A stretch of DNA of 64,000 bases from NCBI RefSeq assembly GCF_008014695.1, contig NZ_VOXE01000003.1:124001-188000 (forward strand). Direction: 5' to 3'. The notes under the pieces are model-generated. The model was not told the origin of the DNA. It did no database searches and worked only from the letters and a program-made list of their open reading frames with translations. Origin of the DNA: Chryseobacterium sp. Lineage in GTDB: Bacteria > Bacteroidota > Bacteroidia > Flavobacteriales > Weeksellaceae. Below, one piece after another: positions 40,230 through 53,054 of this stretch. The position numbers and the translations under genes are program-made. Position 1 is the first letter of the stretch; the number at the start of each line of letters is the position of its first letter.

Positions 40230-42332
40230 ATGAAAATCAAAATTATTACCCTATCCATAACTGCTCTTGCAATGAACATGGTGAGTTCCCAAAAAATGAA
40301 TTACCCCGAAACGAAAAAAATTCAGCAATCCGATACCTATTTCGGAACGTCGGTCGCTGATCCCTACCGATGGCTGGAAGATGACCGCGCTGAAGAGACA
40401 AAAGACTGGGTTCAGAGGGAAGTAGCCTTAACCAATGATTACTTGTCGAAAATTCCGTTCCGGGAAGAAATCCGGGCGCAGCTGAAAGACATCTGGAATT
40501 ACGAAAAAATTGGAGCTCCTTTCAAAGAAGGAGATTTTACTTATTTTTATAAAAACGACGGACTTCAGGCACAGTCTGTTCTTTACAGAACCGGTAAAAC
40601 CGGCGAAACAGAAGTTTTTTTGGATCCAAATAAATTTTCAGACAAAGGAACTACCTCATTAGCAGGAGTTTCATTCAACAAGAAAGGAAATCTGGTGGCC
40701 TACTCCATTTCAGAAGGCGGCAGCGACTGGAACAAGATCATAGTTATGGATGCCGTTACAAAGAAAATCATTGATGAAACGATTGTGGATGTGAAATTTT
40801 CCGGAGCTTCATGGTCGGGCGATAAAGGTTTCTTCTATTCAAGCTACGACAAGCCGAAAGGCAGTGAACTTTCTGCGAAAACAGACACCCATAAAGTGTA
40901 TTTTCATCAACTTGGAACAAAACAGTCTGAAGATCAGCTGGTAATTGGCGGCGAAAAATTCAAACGCAGATATATGGGAATAGGCGTTTCGGAAGATGAG
41001 AGGTTTGAAGTTTTGAGCGCTTCCGAGGCAACTTCTGGAAATGAGCTTTATATCAAAGATCTGAAAAATAAAACCGAATTTATTGGGGTGCAGAAAGGCT
41101 ATGATTTCAATACAGATTTCGTCGATTCTAAAGATGATTTCATTTACGCACTGACTGATAAAAATGCGCCGAATATGCGCCTGGTAAAATTCAATATCAA
41201 TAAACCTGATGTTTGGATAGATGTTATTCCTGAAACGGAAAACGTTCTGAGCATTTCCACAGGCGGTGGTTATTTGTTCGCAAAATACATGAAAGATGCC
41301 GTTACTTCGGTAAAACAGTTTGATTATGACGGAAAACTCATCAGAATCATCGATTTACCGGGAATTGGAACAGCTTCCGGATTTGGTGGCAAAGAAGAGG
41401 AAAAGGATCTGTATTTTTCTTTTACCAATTATATCACGCCAGGAACCATTTATAAATACAATGCAGAGACGGGGAAATCAGAAATTTACCAAAAGCCGAA
41501 AGTAAAGTTCAATCCCGAAAACTATGTTTCGGAACAGGTATTCTATACTTCCAAAGACGGAACTAAAATTCCGATGATGATCAATTATAAAAAAGGCACA
41601 AAACTTAACGGCAAAAATCCTACAATTCTTTATTCATACGGAGGCTTCAACATCAGCCTGCAGCCTGCTTTTTCAGTAGTAAATGCGATCTGGATGGAAA
41701 ACGGCGGAATTTATGCGGTTCCCAACATTCGTGGCGGTGGAGAATACGGTAAAAAATGGCATGATGCGGGAACGAAAATGCAGAAAAAGAATGTATTTGA
41801 TGATTTCATCGCGGCAGGCGAATATCTGCAGAAAAACGGATATACTTCCAAAGAATTTATGGCGCTTTCCGGAAGATCAAACGGCGGGCTTCTTGTGGGT
41901 GCGACAATGACGAAGCGTCCGGATTTGGCGAAAGTGGCGTTCCCCGGAGTGGGCGTTCTGGATATGTTACGGTATAATAAATTCACCGCCGGAGCCGGCT
42001 GGAGCTATGATTACGGAACTGCGGAAGACAGCCGGGAAATGTTCGAGTATCTGAAATCCTATTCACCGGTGCATAACGTGAAAAAAGGAGTCTGTTATCC
42101 TTCAACAATGATTATAACAAGCGACCATGACGATCGTGTAGTTCCTGCCCATTCTTTCAAATTCGGCGCAGAGCTTCAGGAAAAACAGTCCTGCAACAAT
42201 CCCGTTTTGGTAAGAATCGAAGTGAATGCAGGTCATGGCGCAGGCAGAAGTACCGATCAGGTTATCGGGGAAAATGCAGATATCATCAGTTTTGCCCTTT
42301 ATGAAATGGGAGCGAGAAAACTGAACAAATAA
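40230..42332 (+). CDS. Prolyl oligopeptidase family serine peptidase
   Basis: A 700-residue exported protein: signal peptide (residues 1-20), an N-terminal propeller (about 80-400) and a C-terminal alpha/beta-hydrolase domain. The nucleophile is in GRSNGG, Asp in SDHDDRVVPAHSFKF and His in NAGHGAG. It cleaves short peptides after proline in the periplasm. Closest in form to prolyl endopeptidase (Pep, S9A). Confidence 0.9.
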   Translation: MKIKIITLSITALAMNMVSSQKMNYPETKKIQQSDTYFGTSVADPYRWLEDDRAEETKDWVQREVALTNDYLSKIPFREEIRAQLKDIWNYEKIGAPFKEGDFTYFYKNDGLQAQSVLYRTGKTGETEVFLDPNKFSDKGTTSLAGVSFNKKGNLVAYSISEGGSDWNKIIVMDAVTKKIIDETIVDVKFSGASWSGDKGFFYSSYDKPKGSELSAKTDTHKVYFHQLGTKQSEDQLVIGGEKFKRRYMGIGVSEDERFEVLSASEATSGNELYIKDLKNKTEFIGVQKGYDFNTDFVDSKDDFIYALTDKNAPNMRLVKFNINKPDVWIDVIPETENVLSISTGGGYLFAKYMKDAVTSVKQFDYDGKLIRIIDLPGIGTASGFGGKEEEKDLYFSFTNYITPGTIYKYNAETGKSEIYQKPKVKFNPENYVSEQVFYTSKDGTKIPMMINYKKGTKLNGKNPTILYSYGGFNISLQPAFSVVNAIWMENGGIYAVPNIRGGGEYGKKWHDAGTKMQKKNVFDDFIAAGEYLQKNGYTSKEFMALSGRSNGGLLVGATMTKRPDLAKVAFPGVGVLDMLRYNKFTAGAGWSYDYGTAEDSREMFEYLKSYSPVHNVKKGVCYPSTMIITSDHDDRVVPAHSFKFGAELQEKQSCNNPVLVRIEVNAGHGAGRSTDQVIGENADIISFALYEMGARKLNK

Positions 42333-42445
42333 GCTTCAAATTCGTAATTCTTCCTCGTCTTATCATTAAAATTTAGACATCTATTGCTATAAGCTCTGAT
42401 GTTGCACGGTTTTTGAAGGAAATATAATTATTAAAAATTAAAATT

Positions 42446-42790
42446 ATGGAAAAACCAAAGCCAATGCTTACGCTTAGTCAGGTAATGGCAAGACTGGCAA
42501 AAAAGGGAATCACCCAGGAATTCAGAATGAACGAAAACAGCGAAATGAAACTTTCCGGTGAAGACAGAATTTTTACTGCAGATGAAATGAAGATTAAAAA
42601 ATCTTACCGCTTTGAAGGAGACAGCAACCCGGATGACAATGCCGTGCTTTATGTGGCACAGTCAGCAGACGGTAAAAAAGGAATGATCATCGATTCCTAC
42701 GGGGCTGACAGTAATTATCCAGGTGAAGCGTTTGACAATTTTATCCGAAACATCCCGATAGAGGAAGACGACGAATACAATTTTGATTAA
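42446..42790 (+). CDS. Conserved hypothetical protein, 114 aa
   Basis: A 114-residue acidic soluble protein with LTLSQVMARLAKKGITQEFRM and YGADSNYPGEAFDNFIRNIP. Relatives in Bacteroidota carry the label 'phosphoribosylpyrophosphate synthetase', but no PRPP-synthase motif is present. Function unknown. Confidence 0.7.
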   Translation: MEKPKPMLTLSQVMARLAKKGITQEFRMNENSEMKLSGEDRIFTADEMKIKKSYRFEGDSNPDDNAVLYVAQSADGKKGMIIDSYGADSNYPGEAFDNFIRNIPIEEDDEYNFD

Positions 42791-42791
42791 A

Positions 42792-42820
42792 AAAAAGCAG
42801 AAATTAATTTTCTGCTTTTT
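42792..42820. terminator. Bidirectional terminator
   Basis: Stem AAAAAGCAGAAA/TTTCTGCTTTTT between two converging genes, with A and T tracts on either side. Confidence 0.75.
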
Positions 42821-45497
42821 CTTTTTTCTTGAAAACCTTACGGAAAATACCTTTCTTTTCCTGAACCTTTTCTGTAATATTCTCTTTCTTGGCTCCTACG
42901 TTTTCTTTTACTTTTTCAATCTTGTCTTTGGCTGCCGTTTTCGTATCCTTAACGGTACTCTTTCCCTGCTGAAGGGCTCCTTTCGTGTCACTTACCGTAT
43001 TCTTAATCGATTTTTCAGTATTCTCTATATTTTTCCCGATCAATGTTTTTTTAAGACCTTCTTCAATACCTTTCCAGAAAAGATTGAAGAATGATTTGGT
43101 CTTATCGCGCTGTACATTATCCACCACAACTGACTCAGGATAATTCCCTGAATCGGTTCTTACAAAGATATTTGCAACCGCTGAGAGGAGTTTGTTCTTT
43201 TCACCGGTGGTCTTTAAAATTTCTACGCGCAAATCTTTATGTTTCATATTCACGGTTCCGTTAAGACCCAGATAATTTCCCTTAAAATTAAAAATCAGAT
43301 CCGAAATCTCTCCTGTCGCTCTGATCTTCAGATATGGCTCAATAAACGGATTAATCCGCGATGCTGGTAAATCAGAAATATTTCCCGCGATCGAAAACGC
43401 ATCGTTCATCTGCGCTGTATCAAAACTCCATTTTACATTCATCGGCGATGCATCCATAAAACGGCAGGATATCGTGATCGGAACCAAAGTCGGAGCGCCT
43501 TTCATTTTTCCGGAATTCAGATTTTTTACATTCATATTGAAATTTCCGAAAGTCAGTTTTCCGGGTCCTTCACTCTGCTTCGTATCTTCTTCATATACGA
43601 GTACAGAATTTTTAATGTCGAGATTCTGGATAAGGAAAGGAAACTTAATACTCCTCAACAGTTTCGAATACAGCGGTTTTTCGGTTAAGTCATCTTTTGG
43701 CAGTTTGCTGCGGAAAATATTGGCGTTCATGCCGTTCAAAGTCGCCTGAGAAACTTTGACAGATTTTTCTGTACTGAGGAAATCCCAAGTGCCCTGCATA
43801 TTGATCTGGCTGATTTTCAAATCATACAAATCTTTTTCTGTGGGGATCATCCTGAGGAATTGGCTCCGCGAAACCAAAGGTTTTACCGCAAAGTTAGACA
43901 TCTGCAGTGTTTTGTTGCTCACTTTTAAAAGACTGCTGCTCAGACTGTAATACGGATTGATGCGGTAACTGAAATTTTTAGTGGAAAGCTGATAATTCCC
44001 GATTTTAAACGGAAATCCGCTTTTTACCGTTTCCGCATTCATCTCAATATTCTGGATATTCAGATTGAGCTGATTTAAAGACAATGGCTTATTCTGACTC
44101 TCGTAAACAAGGTTGCTGTTTCTCACCACCACATTTTTCACCGTAAGCGGATAATGAATGCCTTCGAAACCAGGTTTTTTCTTCGCCTGACCGCTGCCTG
44201 ACTTTATTTTGCCGTTCAGATTGGTGACCAGAACGTTTTCGATATCGAGTTTCAGTTTTTTATCGATAAATTTCCATTCATTGATCTTCAAATTTAGCTG
44301 ACTTGCGGTAAGATCGAGCAATGTTTTATCGGAGCCTGCAACCGCGGGTTTTGCGGAGATATTTCTGATGTCAGCAGAATGAGGATTCATCGCAAAAGCG
44401 CCTGCTGTAATTTTTTGGGAAGATGAAGCAAACAGAATCTGGCGGCCGTCAATTTTATAATCTTCAAATGAAAACGGTAAATTTCCTTTTGCCGTTTCCT
44501 CATCCATCTTCAGCTTACTTACGTTTACATTCAAATTTCCGGCATTGAATTTCGGGGTTCCGTCCGGTTTAAGAATACTCACCACCGCATTTTTAAACAC
44601 TACATTTTCCAGTTCCACTTCGTAAGTGAAGGGTTTGTCTTTTTTTGCAGTTTTTACATCGGTTGTAAATAGTTTGAGGTTCGGATTTTCAAAATAGACA
44701 TTGCTCAGGGTAATTTCTTTGCTTTTTAAAGCCATGTCCTTAAAGTTCATTTGCGAAGCCTTAAAATCAAAGAGCTGCTGTTTTTTTGGAAAAAATTTCC
44801 GGAAATTCTGAAAGGAAAGCAAAGGAATCATCGCAAAATTTCTGATGCTCATTTCTCCGTTTTCAGTAGTGATGAAAGAGGCGGTGAAAGCATACACATT
44901 ATCAGGACGGTAATAAAAATTCCGTCCCTTAAGGTCGTACTGATCAAAAACTACAGGAAGTTTGCTTTCCACAGATTCTTCAGTCATTTCCAGATTCTCA
45001 ACATTCAGCACGAGATCCTTTACTGAAAAAAGTTTCTGTTTTGTATGACGGAAAATCTGAATATTTCCGTTTTTTATTGAAATATTGTCGAAGGCAAGAG
45101 GATTTTGCTTTTTTTCTGTCGATTTATCCTTCGGCTTGGCCAAAGTAATATTGATGTTTGGATTTTTCAGAATCAGGTTGCTGGAACTGATTCTTTTGTT
45201 GAAAACCGCATCATAAATACCGAGCCTGCTTATCGAAAGCGTATCAACCGTTCCCTGAAGCCCTATAACCTCCTGATTCTGCGGATTCTTGCTGTTTATC
45301 GTAATTCCGGTTGCGAAAATATTTCCGTTACCCAGATTAACGTCCAGAGATTGGTAAGAAACGGTGTAATGGGAGTTATTTTTTATGTAACGCGGAAGAT
45401 TTTTCTGGATCCAGAAATTCAGACCAAAATTCGCAATAAGGAATAGCACAAGCAATACTCCCAATATAATTGCTGAAACTTTCTGCCATTTTTTCAT
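42804..45497 (-). CDS. AsmA/DUF748-like envelope protein
   Basis: An 897-residue protein with one N-terminal membrane helix (about 7-27), a long repetitive beta-rich body of AsmA type with repeated modules (blocks such as (S/T)xLPFxFxxYxxxGRxxxF and NLNIxNIEM recur about every 120 residues) and a Lys-rich helical C-terminal tail (about 830-897). Such proteins form grooves that carry phospholipids between inner and outer membrane or restrain outer-membrane assembly. The exact role is inferred from the fold. Confidence 0.75.
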   Translation of the reverse strand: MKKWQKVSAIILGVLLVLFLIANFGLNFWIQKNLPRYIKNNSHYTVSYQSLDVNLGNGNIFATGITINSKNPQNQEVIGLQGTVDTLSISRLGIYDAVFNKRISSSNLILKNPNINITLAKPKDKSTEKKQNPLAFDNISIKNGNIQIFRHTKQKLFSVKDLVLNVENLEMTEESVESKLPVVFDQYDLKGRNFYYRPDNVYAFTASFITTENGEMSIRNFAMIPLLSFQNFRKFFPKKQQLFDFKASQMNFKDMALKSKEITLSNVYFENPNLKLFTTDVKTAKKDKPFTYEVELENVVFKNAVVSILKPDGTPKFNAGNLNVNVSKLKMDEETAKGNLPFSFEDYKIDGRQILFASSSQKITAGAFAMNPHSADIRNISAKPAVAGSDKTLLDLTASQLNLKINEWKFIDKKLKLDIENVLVTNLNGKIKSGSGQAKKKPGFEGIHYPLTVKNVVVRNSNLVYESQNKPLSLNQLNLNIQNIEMNAETVKSGFPFKIGNYQLSTKNFSYRINPYYSLSSSLLKVSNKTLQMSNFAVKPLVSRSQFLRMIPTEKDLYDLKISQINMQGTWDFLSTEKSVKVSQATLNGMNANIFRSKLPKDDLTEKPLYSKLLRSIKFPFLIQNLDIKNSVLVYEEDTKQSEGPGKLTFGNFNMNVKNLNSGKMKGAPTLVPITISCRFMDASPMNVKWSFDTAQMNDAFSIAGNISDLPASRINPFIEPYLKIRATGEISDLIFNFKGNYLGLNGTVNMKHKDLRVEILKTTGEKNKLLSAVANIFVRTDSGNYPESVVVDNVQRDKTKSFFNLFWKGIEEGLKKTLIGKNIENTEKSIKNTVSDTKGALQQGKSTVKDTKTAAKDKIEKVKENVGAKKENITEKVQEKKGIFRKVFKKKEKAEN

Positions 45498-45603
45498 ATT
45501 CTAAATAATAAACGAAATTGTGTATAAACTTACAACTTATAAAAAGAATAAGGCCTGAATTATGTTTGCGAAGTTATAATTAATGTCTATAATCGAGATG
45601 TGA

Positions 45604-46395
45604 TTAAACAGTAAGTTCAACAACATATCCTTCGTGCGCTCTAACATTCAGAAAACTACCGCCCTCAAAACTAAGATACTGTCCTTTTATCCCATTTAAA
45701 ACGCCTTCAAACTCGGGCATTTTATCGAGCGTAAACGAAGTGATTTTTTCCGGAGCTTCATACGGGTAATCAAGCCTGACCATGGTGTGGTCTTTAGTAT
45801 AGAAATTTTTAAAATTTTCCGGGAAATAATTTTTTATTTTCTCACGAAAATCTGCGAGATCCAAATCATCTTCAAAATCATCTTCCAGCATTTTTTTCCA
45901 GTTGGTTTTATCAGCAAGATGCTCCTTCATCGCCACCTCAATCATTCCGGCTTCGTAGCGGTTCTCGGTTATTGCAATCGGAAGCGCGAAAGTGGCACCC
46001 TGGTCAATCCAGCGGGTCGGAATCTGCGTATCCCTCGTCACTCCTACCTTCACATCTCCGGTGTACGCCAGATAAACAATGTGTGGCTGTAGCTGTATGG
46101 ATTTTTCAATTTCCAGATCCCGTTCGCCAATTCCCAGATGTGCGGTAGAAAGTTCTGGCCGAATAATAGTATCGCTCGCATAAGGGCTTTCAAAAAAACA
46201 TTTTTTGCAGAACCCCATTCTGTAGACCTTTTCATCTTTACCGCAGTTCACACATTCATATCCGGTATGTTTGATCCTGATATTTTTACCGATGAGCTGG
46301 TTCATGTTGATTAAATCATCCGAAAGATTCAGAAAATATTGAATGGGTTTTGCGTTTTGCGTGGCCATTTTCAGGATTTGTCCGGAGAACTGCAT
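45604..46395 (-). CDS. DUF2797 family protein
   Basis: A 263-residue protein with a zinc-ribbon-like CVNCG...CKKC and a central VYLAYTGDVKVGVTRDTQIPTRWIDQGA stretch similar to a GIY-YIG fold. This is the DUF2797 layout. The function is unknown. Confidence 0.78.
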   Translation of the reverse strand: MQFSGQILKMATQNAKPIQYFLNLSDDLINMNQLIGKNIRIKHTGYECVNCGKDEKVYRMGFCKKCFFESPYASDTIIRPELSTAHLGIGERDLEIEKSIQLQPHIVYLAYTGDVKVGVTRDTQIPTRWIDQGATFALPIAITENRYEAGMIEVAMKEHLADKTNWKKMLEDDFEDDLDLADFREKIKNYFPENFKNFYTKDHTMVRLDYPYEAPEKITSFTLDKMPEFEGVLNGIKGQYLSFEGGSFLNVRAHEGYVVELTV

Positions 46396-46460
46396 AATTA
46401 AATATTTTCAGTAAAAATAATGATTTGATTTTAATTAAATTTGTTGGGTAAATAACGAAA

Positions 46461-47483
46461 ATGAATTATCTTGTTACCGGCGGCAGCGGATTTATCGGTT
46501 CTCATTTGGTGGAACATCTGCTGAAAAATGGACATTCTGTCATTAACATTGACAATTTTGATGATTTTTATGATTATAAAATAAAAATTAAAAATACTTT
46601 GGAATCCGTTGGAAAAATTTCTGAATTTACTTTCCGGACCAGGGAACATGATGTTCAGAAACTGATTTTTGAAACTTCTTCTTCTAATTATCAGCTGTAT
46701 TATCAGGACATTCGCGATAAAAACGGACTGGAAAAAATATTTTCAAAGCACCGGATAAATGCCGTTATCCATTTGGCAGCACTGGCCGGAGTCCGTCCTT
46801 CCATTGAAAAACCTCTGGAGTATGAAGAGGTGAACATCAAAGGAACCATGAATATTTGGGAACTTTGTCGGGAGTTCAGGATCAATAAATTCGTTGGAGC
46901 CTCCAGCTCAAGTGTTTACGGCAACAACGAAAAGATTCCGTTCTCAGAAACAGATCATGTAGACCAACCCATTTCACCGTATGCTGCCACCAAAAGATGC
47001 GGAGAAATTCTTGGTCACGTGTATCATCATCTTTACAGAATCGACATGATTCATTTAAGGTTTTTTACGGTTTACGGGCCGCGTCAAAGACCTGATCTCG
47101 CCGTTCATAAATTCACACAGCTGATGGCGGAGAATAAAGAAATTCCTTTCTATGGCGATGGCACCACTGCCCGTGATTACACCTATATCTCAGATATTGT
47201 TGCCGGCATTCAGAAATCAATTTCCTATATTGAAAGCCGGGACGGGGTTTACGAGATCATTAACCTTGGAGAAAGCGAGGTCATTACCCTAAATGAGATG
47301 GTTGAAAGTATTGAAGCAAGTCTGGAAAAAAGACCTCTGAAAAACATGCTGCCCATGCAGCCCGGCGATGTCTTAAAAACCAATGCCGACATTTCGAAAG
47401 CCAGAGCACTAATCGGCTATCAGCCAACCACGTCTTTCCAAAATGGCATAAAAAAATTTATGGAATGGTTTTTGAGAAAATGA
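46461..47483 (+). CDS. NAD-dependent nucleotide-sugar epimerase (UDP-glucuronate 4-epimerase-like)
   Basis: A 340-residue extended SDR enzyme: TGGSGFIGSH (6-15), HLAALAGVRPSIEKP, SSSVYG, and YAATKR as the catalytic Tyr-x3-Lys. RFFTVYGPRQRPDLAVHKF is the form seen in UDP-glucuronate epimerases. It has an insertion of about 25 residues near 45-70. It probably makes a sugar precursor for capsule or lipopolysaccharide. No other sugar gene is adjacent. Confidence 0.87.
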   Translation: MNYLVTGGSGFIGSHLVEHLLKNGHSVINIDNFDDFYDYKIKIKNTLESVGKISEFTFRTREHDVQKLIFETSSSNYQLYYQDIRDKNGLEKIFSKHRINAVIHLAALAGVRPSIEKPLEYEEVNIKGTMNIWELCREFRINKFVGASSSSVYGNNEKIPFSETDHVDQPISPYAATKRCGEILGHVYHHLYRIDMIHLRFFTVYGPRQRPDLAVHKFTQLMAENKEIPFYGDGTTARDYTYISDIVAGIQKSISYIESRDGVYEIINLGESEVITLNEMVESIEASLEKRPLKNMLPMQPGDVLKTNADISKARALIGYQPTTSFQNGIKKFMEWFLRK

Positions 47484-47675
47484 GACCGAAACAGGGTTAC
47501 AACCCTCTCGCTGAATGTTTTTTAATCAAATGAAGAACCGTCAGATTTTAAGCACTGTTAATTAATTTGACAGAAATTTAATTTGAATTCTTTTTCGACA
47601 CAAAAAATTGAAAATCAGCGGGAAAAAAGTTTGTAATCTCTTCTAATTTTATACTTTTGCAAAAAATTTAATTAT

Positions 47676-47897
47676 ATGTATTGGACATTAGAATTGGCTT
47701 CTTATTTAAGTGATGCTCCCTGGCCGATGACAAAGGCTGAACTTATTGATTATGCGATAAGAACAGGAGCGCCAATGGAAGTGGTTGAAAATCTTCAGGC
47801 TATTGAAGACGAAGGGGAAATTTACGAATCCATTGAAGAGGTTTGGAGCGACTACCCGACAGACGATGACTTTCTCTGGAACGAAGACGAATACTAA
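47676..47897 (+). CDS. DUF2795 domain protein
   Basis: A 73-residue acidic protein with ELASYLSDAPWPMTKAELIDYAIRTGAP, the DUF2795 pattern, and a very acidic tail. Function unknown. It lies upstream of secA with a repeat-containing spacer between. Confidence 0.78.
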   Translation: MYWTLELASYLSDAPWPMTKAELIDYAIRTGAPMEVVENLQAIEDEGEIYESIEEVWSDYPTDDDFLWNEDEY

Positions 47898-47908
47898 AAG
47901 TTACAGGC

Positions 47909-47996
47909 TTTAGGCAATATGCTTTAAGCCTATTTTATTAACATAAGCACGGTGTGCAAAATTGCTTGGTGCCTTGCATTAAGCCTAAAGCTAAAA
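47909..47996. repeat. Imperfect long inverted repeat upstream of secA
   Basis: GCTTTAGGC near the left end and GCCTAAAGC near the right end, with further partial pairing in between (ATGC/GCAT, GCC/GGC). The left part alone also gives a GGCTT/AAGCC hairpin before an ATTTTATT tract, a possible terminator of the DUF2795 gene. Confidence 0.4.
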
Positions 47997-48000
47997 ACAT

Positions 48001-51072
<3,072 letters not shown>

Positions 51073-51100
51073 TCTAAAAAAACAACTTAAATATTCAATA

Positions 51101-51135
51101 AAAAAACTTCTTCAGATTTCCTGAAGAAGTTTTTT
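51101..51135 (+). terminator. Terminator of secA
   Basis: A 14-bp stem AAAAACTTCTTCAG/CTGAAGAAGTTTTT with a 5-base loop and flanking T run. Confidence 0.8.
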
Positions 51136-51185
51136 GTGAACCCAATATGAATTTTTTGTATTTTTAAAGACTAAATCCTCATTAA

Positions 51186-52157
51186 ATGTCATTAATAGAT
51201 TTGTCTAAACAGGTTGCTCTCGGTATCGATATTGGCGGAACCAACACGAAATACGGACTCGTTAACCACCGCGGCGAAATTCTTGAGAAAGGGAGCATCA
51301 GAACTGATGAGTATGATAGGGTGGAGGATTTTATCGATGCGCTGTATCTGACCATCGAGCCTTTATTAAAGAATCACAGCGGTACCCAAAGGCAATTCGA
51401 CGGAATTGGGGTTGGAGCGCCGAACGCGAACTATTTTACCGGCACCATTGAACAGGCTCCGAATCTTCCTTGGAAAGGCGTAATTCACTTTACCGATCTG
51501 ATGACAAAAAAATTCGGCGTTCGCTGCAAAATAACCAACGATGCCAATGCTGCTGCACTCGGCGAAATGATGTTCGGTGCAGCGCGGGGGATGAAGGATT
51601 TCATCATGATCACCCTCGGAACAGGCGTCGGAAGCGGGATCATCTCCAACGGGAGTTTAATTTACGGCCACGACGGTTTTGCCGGTGAACTCGGACATAC
51701 CATTGTAAAACCTGGGGGCAGAAAACACTGGAGCACCGGTTCCGAAGGTTCTCTGGAAGCGTATGCATCAGCCACCGGAATTGCCATTACGGCGAAAAAA
51801 ATGCGCGCTGAATTTCCCGACTCAATGTTAAATTCTTATCCCGAGGACCAGATCAATTCAAAAGTGGTTCATGAATGCGCCAAAAAAGGGGATCCTACCG
51901 CCATTGAAGTTTTCCGCTATACCGGCCAGAAACTGGGCGAGGCTTTGGCAAATTTCGTTATGTTTTCTTCTCCTGAAGCCATTCTGCTTTTCGGTGGAGT
52001 CATCAAAGCAGGTGATTTCATCCTGAAACCCACGAAACTTCATATGGAACGCAACCTTCTTCCTATTTTCCGCAATAAAGTAAAGCTCGTGTTCAGCGAA
52101 CTCGACGAAGCCGATGCGGCCATTCTCGGCGCCAGTGCATTGGTTTGGGAAAAGTGA
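51186..52157 (+). CDS. ROK family sugar kinase
   Basis: A 323-residue protein with the ATP motif LGIDIGGTNTKYGLV, a phosphate-2 motif LGTGVGSGII and GHTIV. It lacks the family's CxCGxxGCxE zinc motif; the segment reads GRKHWSTGSEGSLEAYAS, with Cys replaced. The lack of an HTH domain makes it a kinase and not a NagC-type repressor. Glucokinase is the likely role. Confidence 0.85.
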   Translation: MSLIDLSKQVALGIDIGGTNTKYGLVNHRGEILEKGSIRTDEYDRVEDFIDALYLTIEPLLKNHSGTQRQFDGIGVGAPNANYFTGTIEQAPNLPWKGVIHFTDLMTKKFGVRCKITNDANAAALGEMMFGAARGMKDFIMITLGTGVGSGIISNGSLIYGHDGFAGELGHTIVKPGGRKHWSTGSEGSLEAYASATGIAITAKKMRAEFPDSMLNSYPEDQINSKVVHECAKKGDPTAIEVFRYTGQKLGEALANFVMFSSPEAILLFGGVIKAGDFILKPTKLHMERNLLPIFRNKVKLVFSELDEADAAILGASALVWEK

Positions 52158-52202
52158 CTGACCTGGTTCTAAAATGTAGATTAATTTAATTACAGCAATT
52201 GG

Positions 52203-52210
52203 GTATATTT
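52203..52210 (+). promoter_or_regulatory. Promoter -7 box of the lipoprotein gene
   Basis: TATATTTG, 20 bases before the ATG at 52230. It makes the upstream TTG at 52209 an unlikely start. Confidence 0.45.
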
Positions 52211-52229
52211 GGAGTTAACTGTTTACGAA

Positions 52230-52691
52230 ATGAAGGCAATAATTTTATTTTTTTTTCTTTTCTTTTTATATAGTTGTTCAAAAGTAATACCTGCAAGGTT
52301 TTGGCAAAATTTTGAAAAAGAAAAAATTGGGACACAATTTTCTGACCAGGGACCTTTTGGTGGAACTGCAGGAATTGTGTGGCAATCTTCAACCACAAAA
52401 TTTGGCGAAAAAAAAATTCTTGAGTTTGCTAAGAACAATAAATGGATTTTAACTCAAACCATCAATGCAAAAAATGGAGTAATAGACAAAGTCCAAAACA
52501 ACTATACTTTTGATTTAATCATCGACGAAAAATTGGTTGATGCGGACTTTAAAAATTCCAAAATCTATATTTTTAAAAGTGGAATGATTGCTGTAAAGCC
52601 TGGAAATTCGTCTGAAACTGAAGAGAATGGCTTTCTACTTTTGAATGATGAACGAAATAAATTAAAAATGTTTAACAGATGGGGTGAATAA
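52230..52691 (+). CDS. Lipoprotein, unknown, 153 aa
   Basis: A 153-residue protein with a lipoprotein signal (MKAIILFFFLFFLYSC), then a basic and aromatic N-terminal part and a beta-rich body. It is more AT-rich than its neighbours, which may indicate recent acquisition. No recognised family. Confidence 0.6.
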   Translation: MKAIILFFFLFFLYSCSKVIPARFWQNFEKEKIGTQFSDQGPFGGTAGIVWQSSTTKFGEKKILEFAKNNKWILTQTINAKNGVIDKVQNNYTFDLIIDEKLVDADFKNSKIYIFKSGMIAVKPGNSSETEENGFLLLNDERNKLKMFNRWGE

Positions 52692-53054
52692 AAAATTCTC
52701 CAATCGCTCTGCTTTTAATCTATCTACACAAATTCCCGGTCTCCAACCCCGTCATTCCGGTTCCGAAATGCTCTGTACCATTAATTTAATCCATTGATGG
52801 GATAATTTAACCCATTGCTGCCCTGAAAAAGCGAAAATTTCAGGTTGTCTGACCGGAATTTCAAGCGCTTTAATCTAAAATTTACTGAATTGAACCGCAA
52901 CAGAGAATTAATTTAATGGTCTGACGGGTTAAAACACCTCATCGGAACCGTAAAATAATCCTCCAATGGATGACCTCAGAGAATCTGACCCGCAAAAAAG
53001 CATATTATTTAATCATTTCTTAAAATTTTTACGATAGAAAACCGTTATCAGATT
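52692..53054. other. Gene-less stretch with short repeats
   Basis: No gene. It contains two copies of AATTTAAyCCATTGmTG (52783 and 52804) and an inverted relative near 52908-52935 (ATTTAATGG...GGGTTAA). Function unknown. Confidence 0.45.

Noticed and set aside
42446-42790. Annotation as phosphoribosylpyrophosphate synthetase
   Set aside because: The protein is only 114 residues and has no PRPP-binding or catalytic motif. The label common in relatives appears to be an error.
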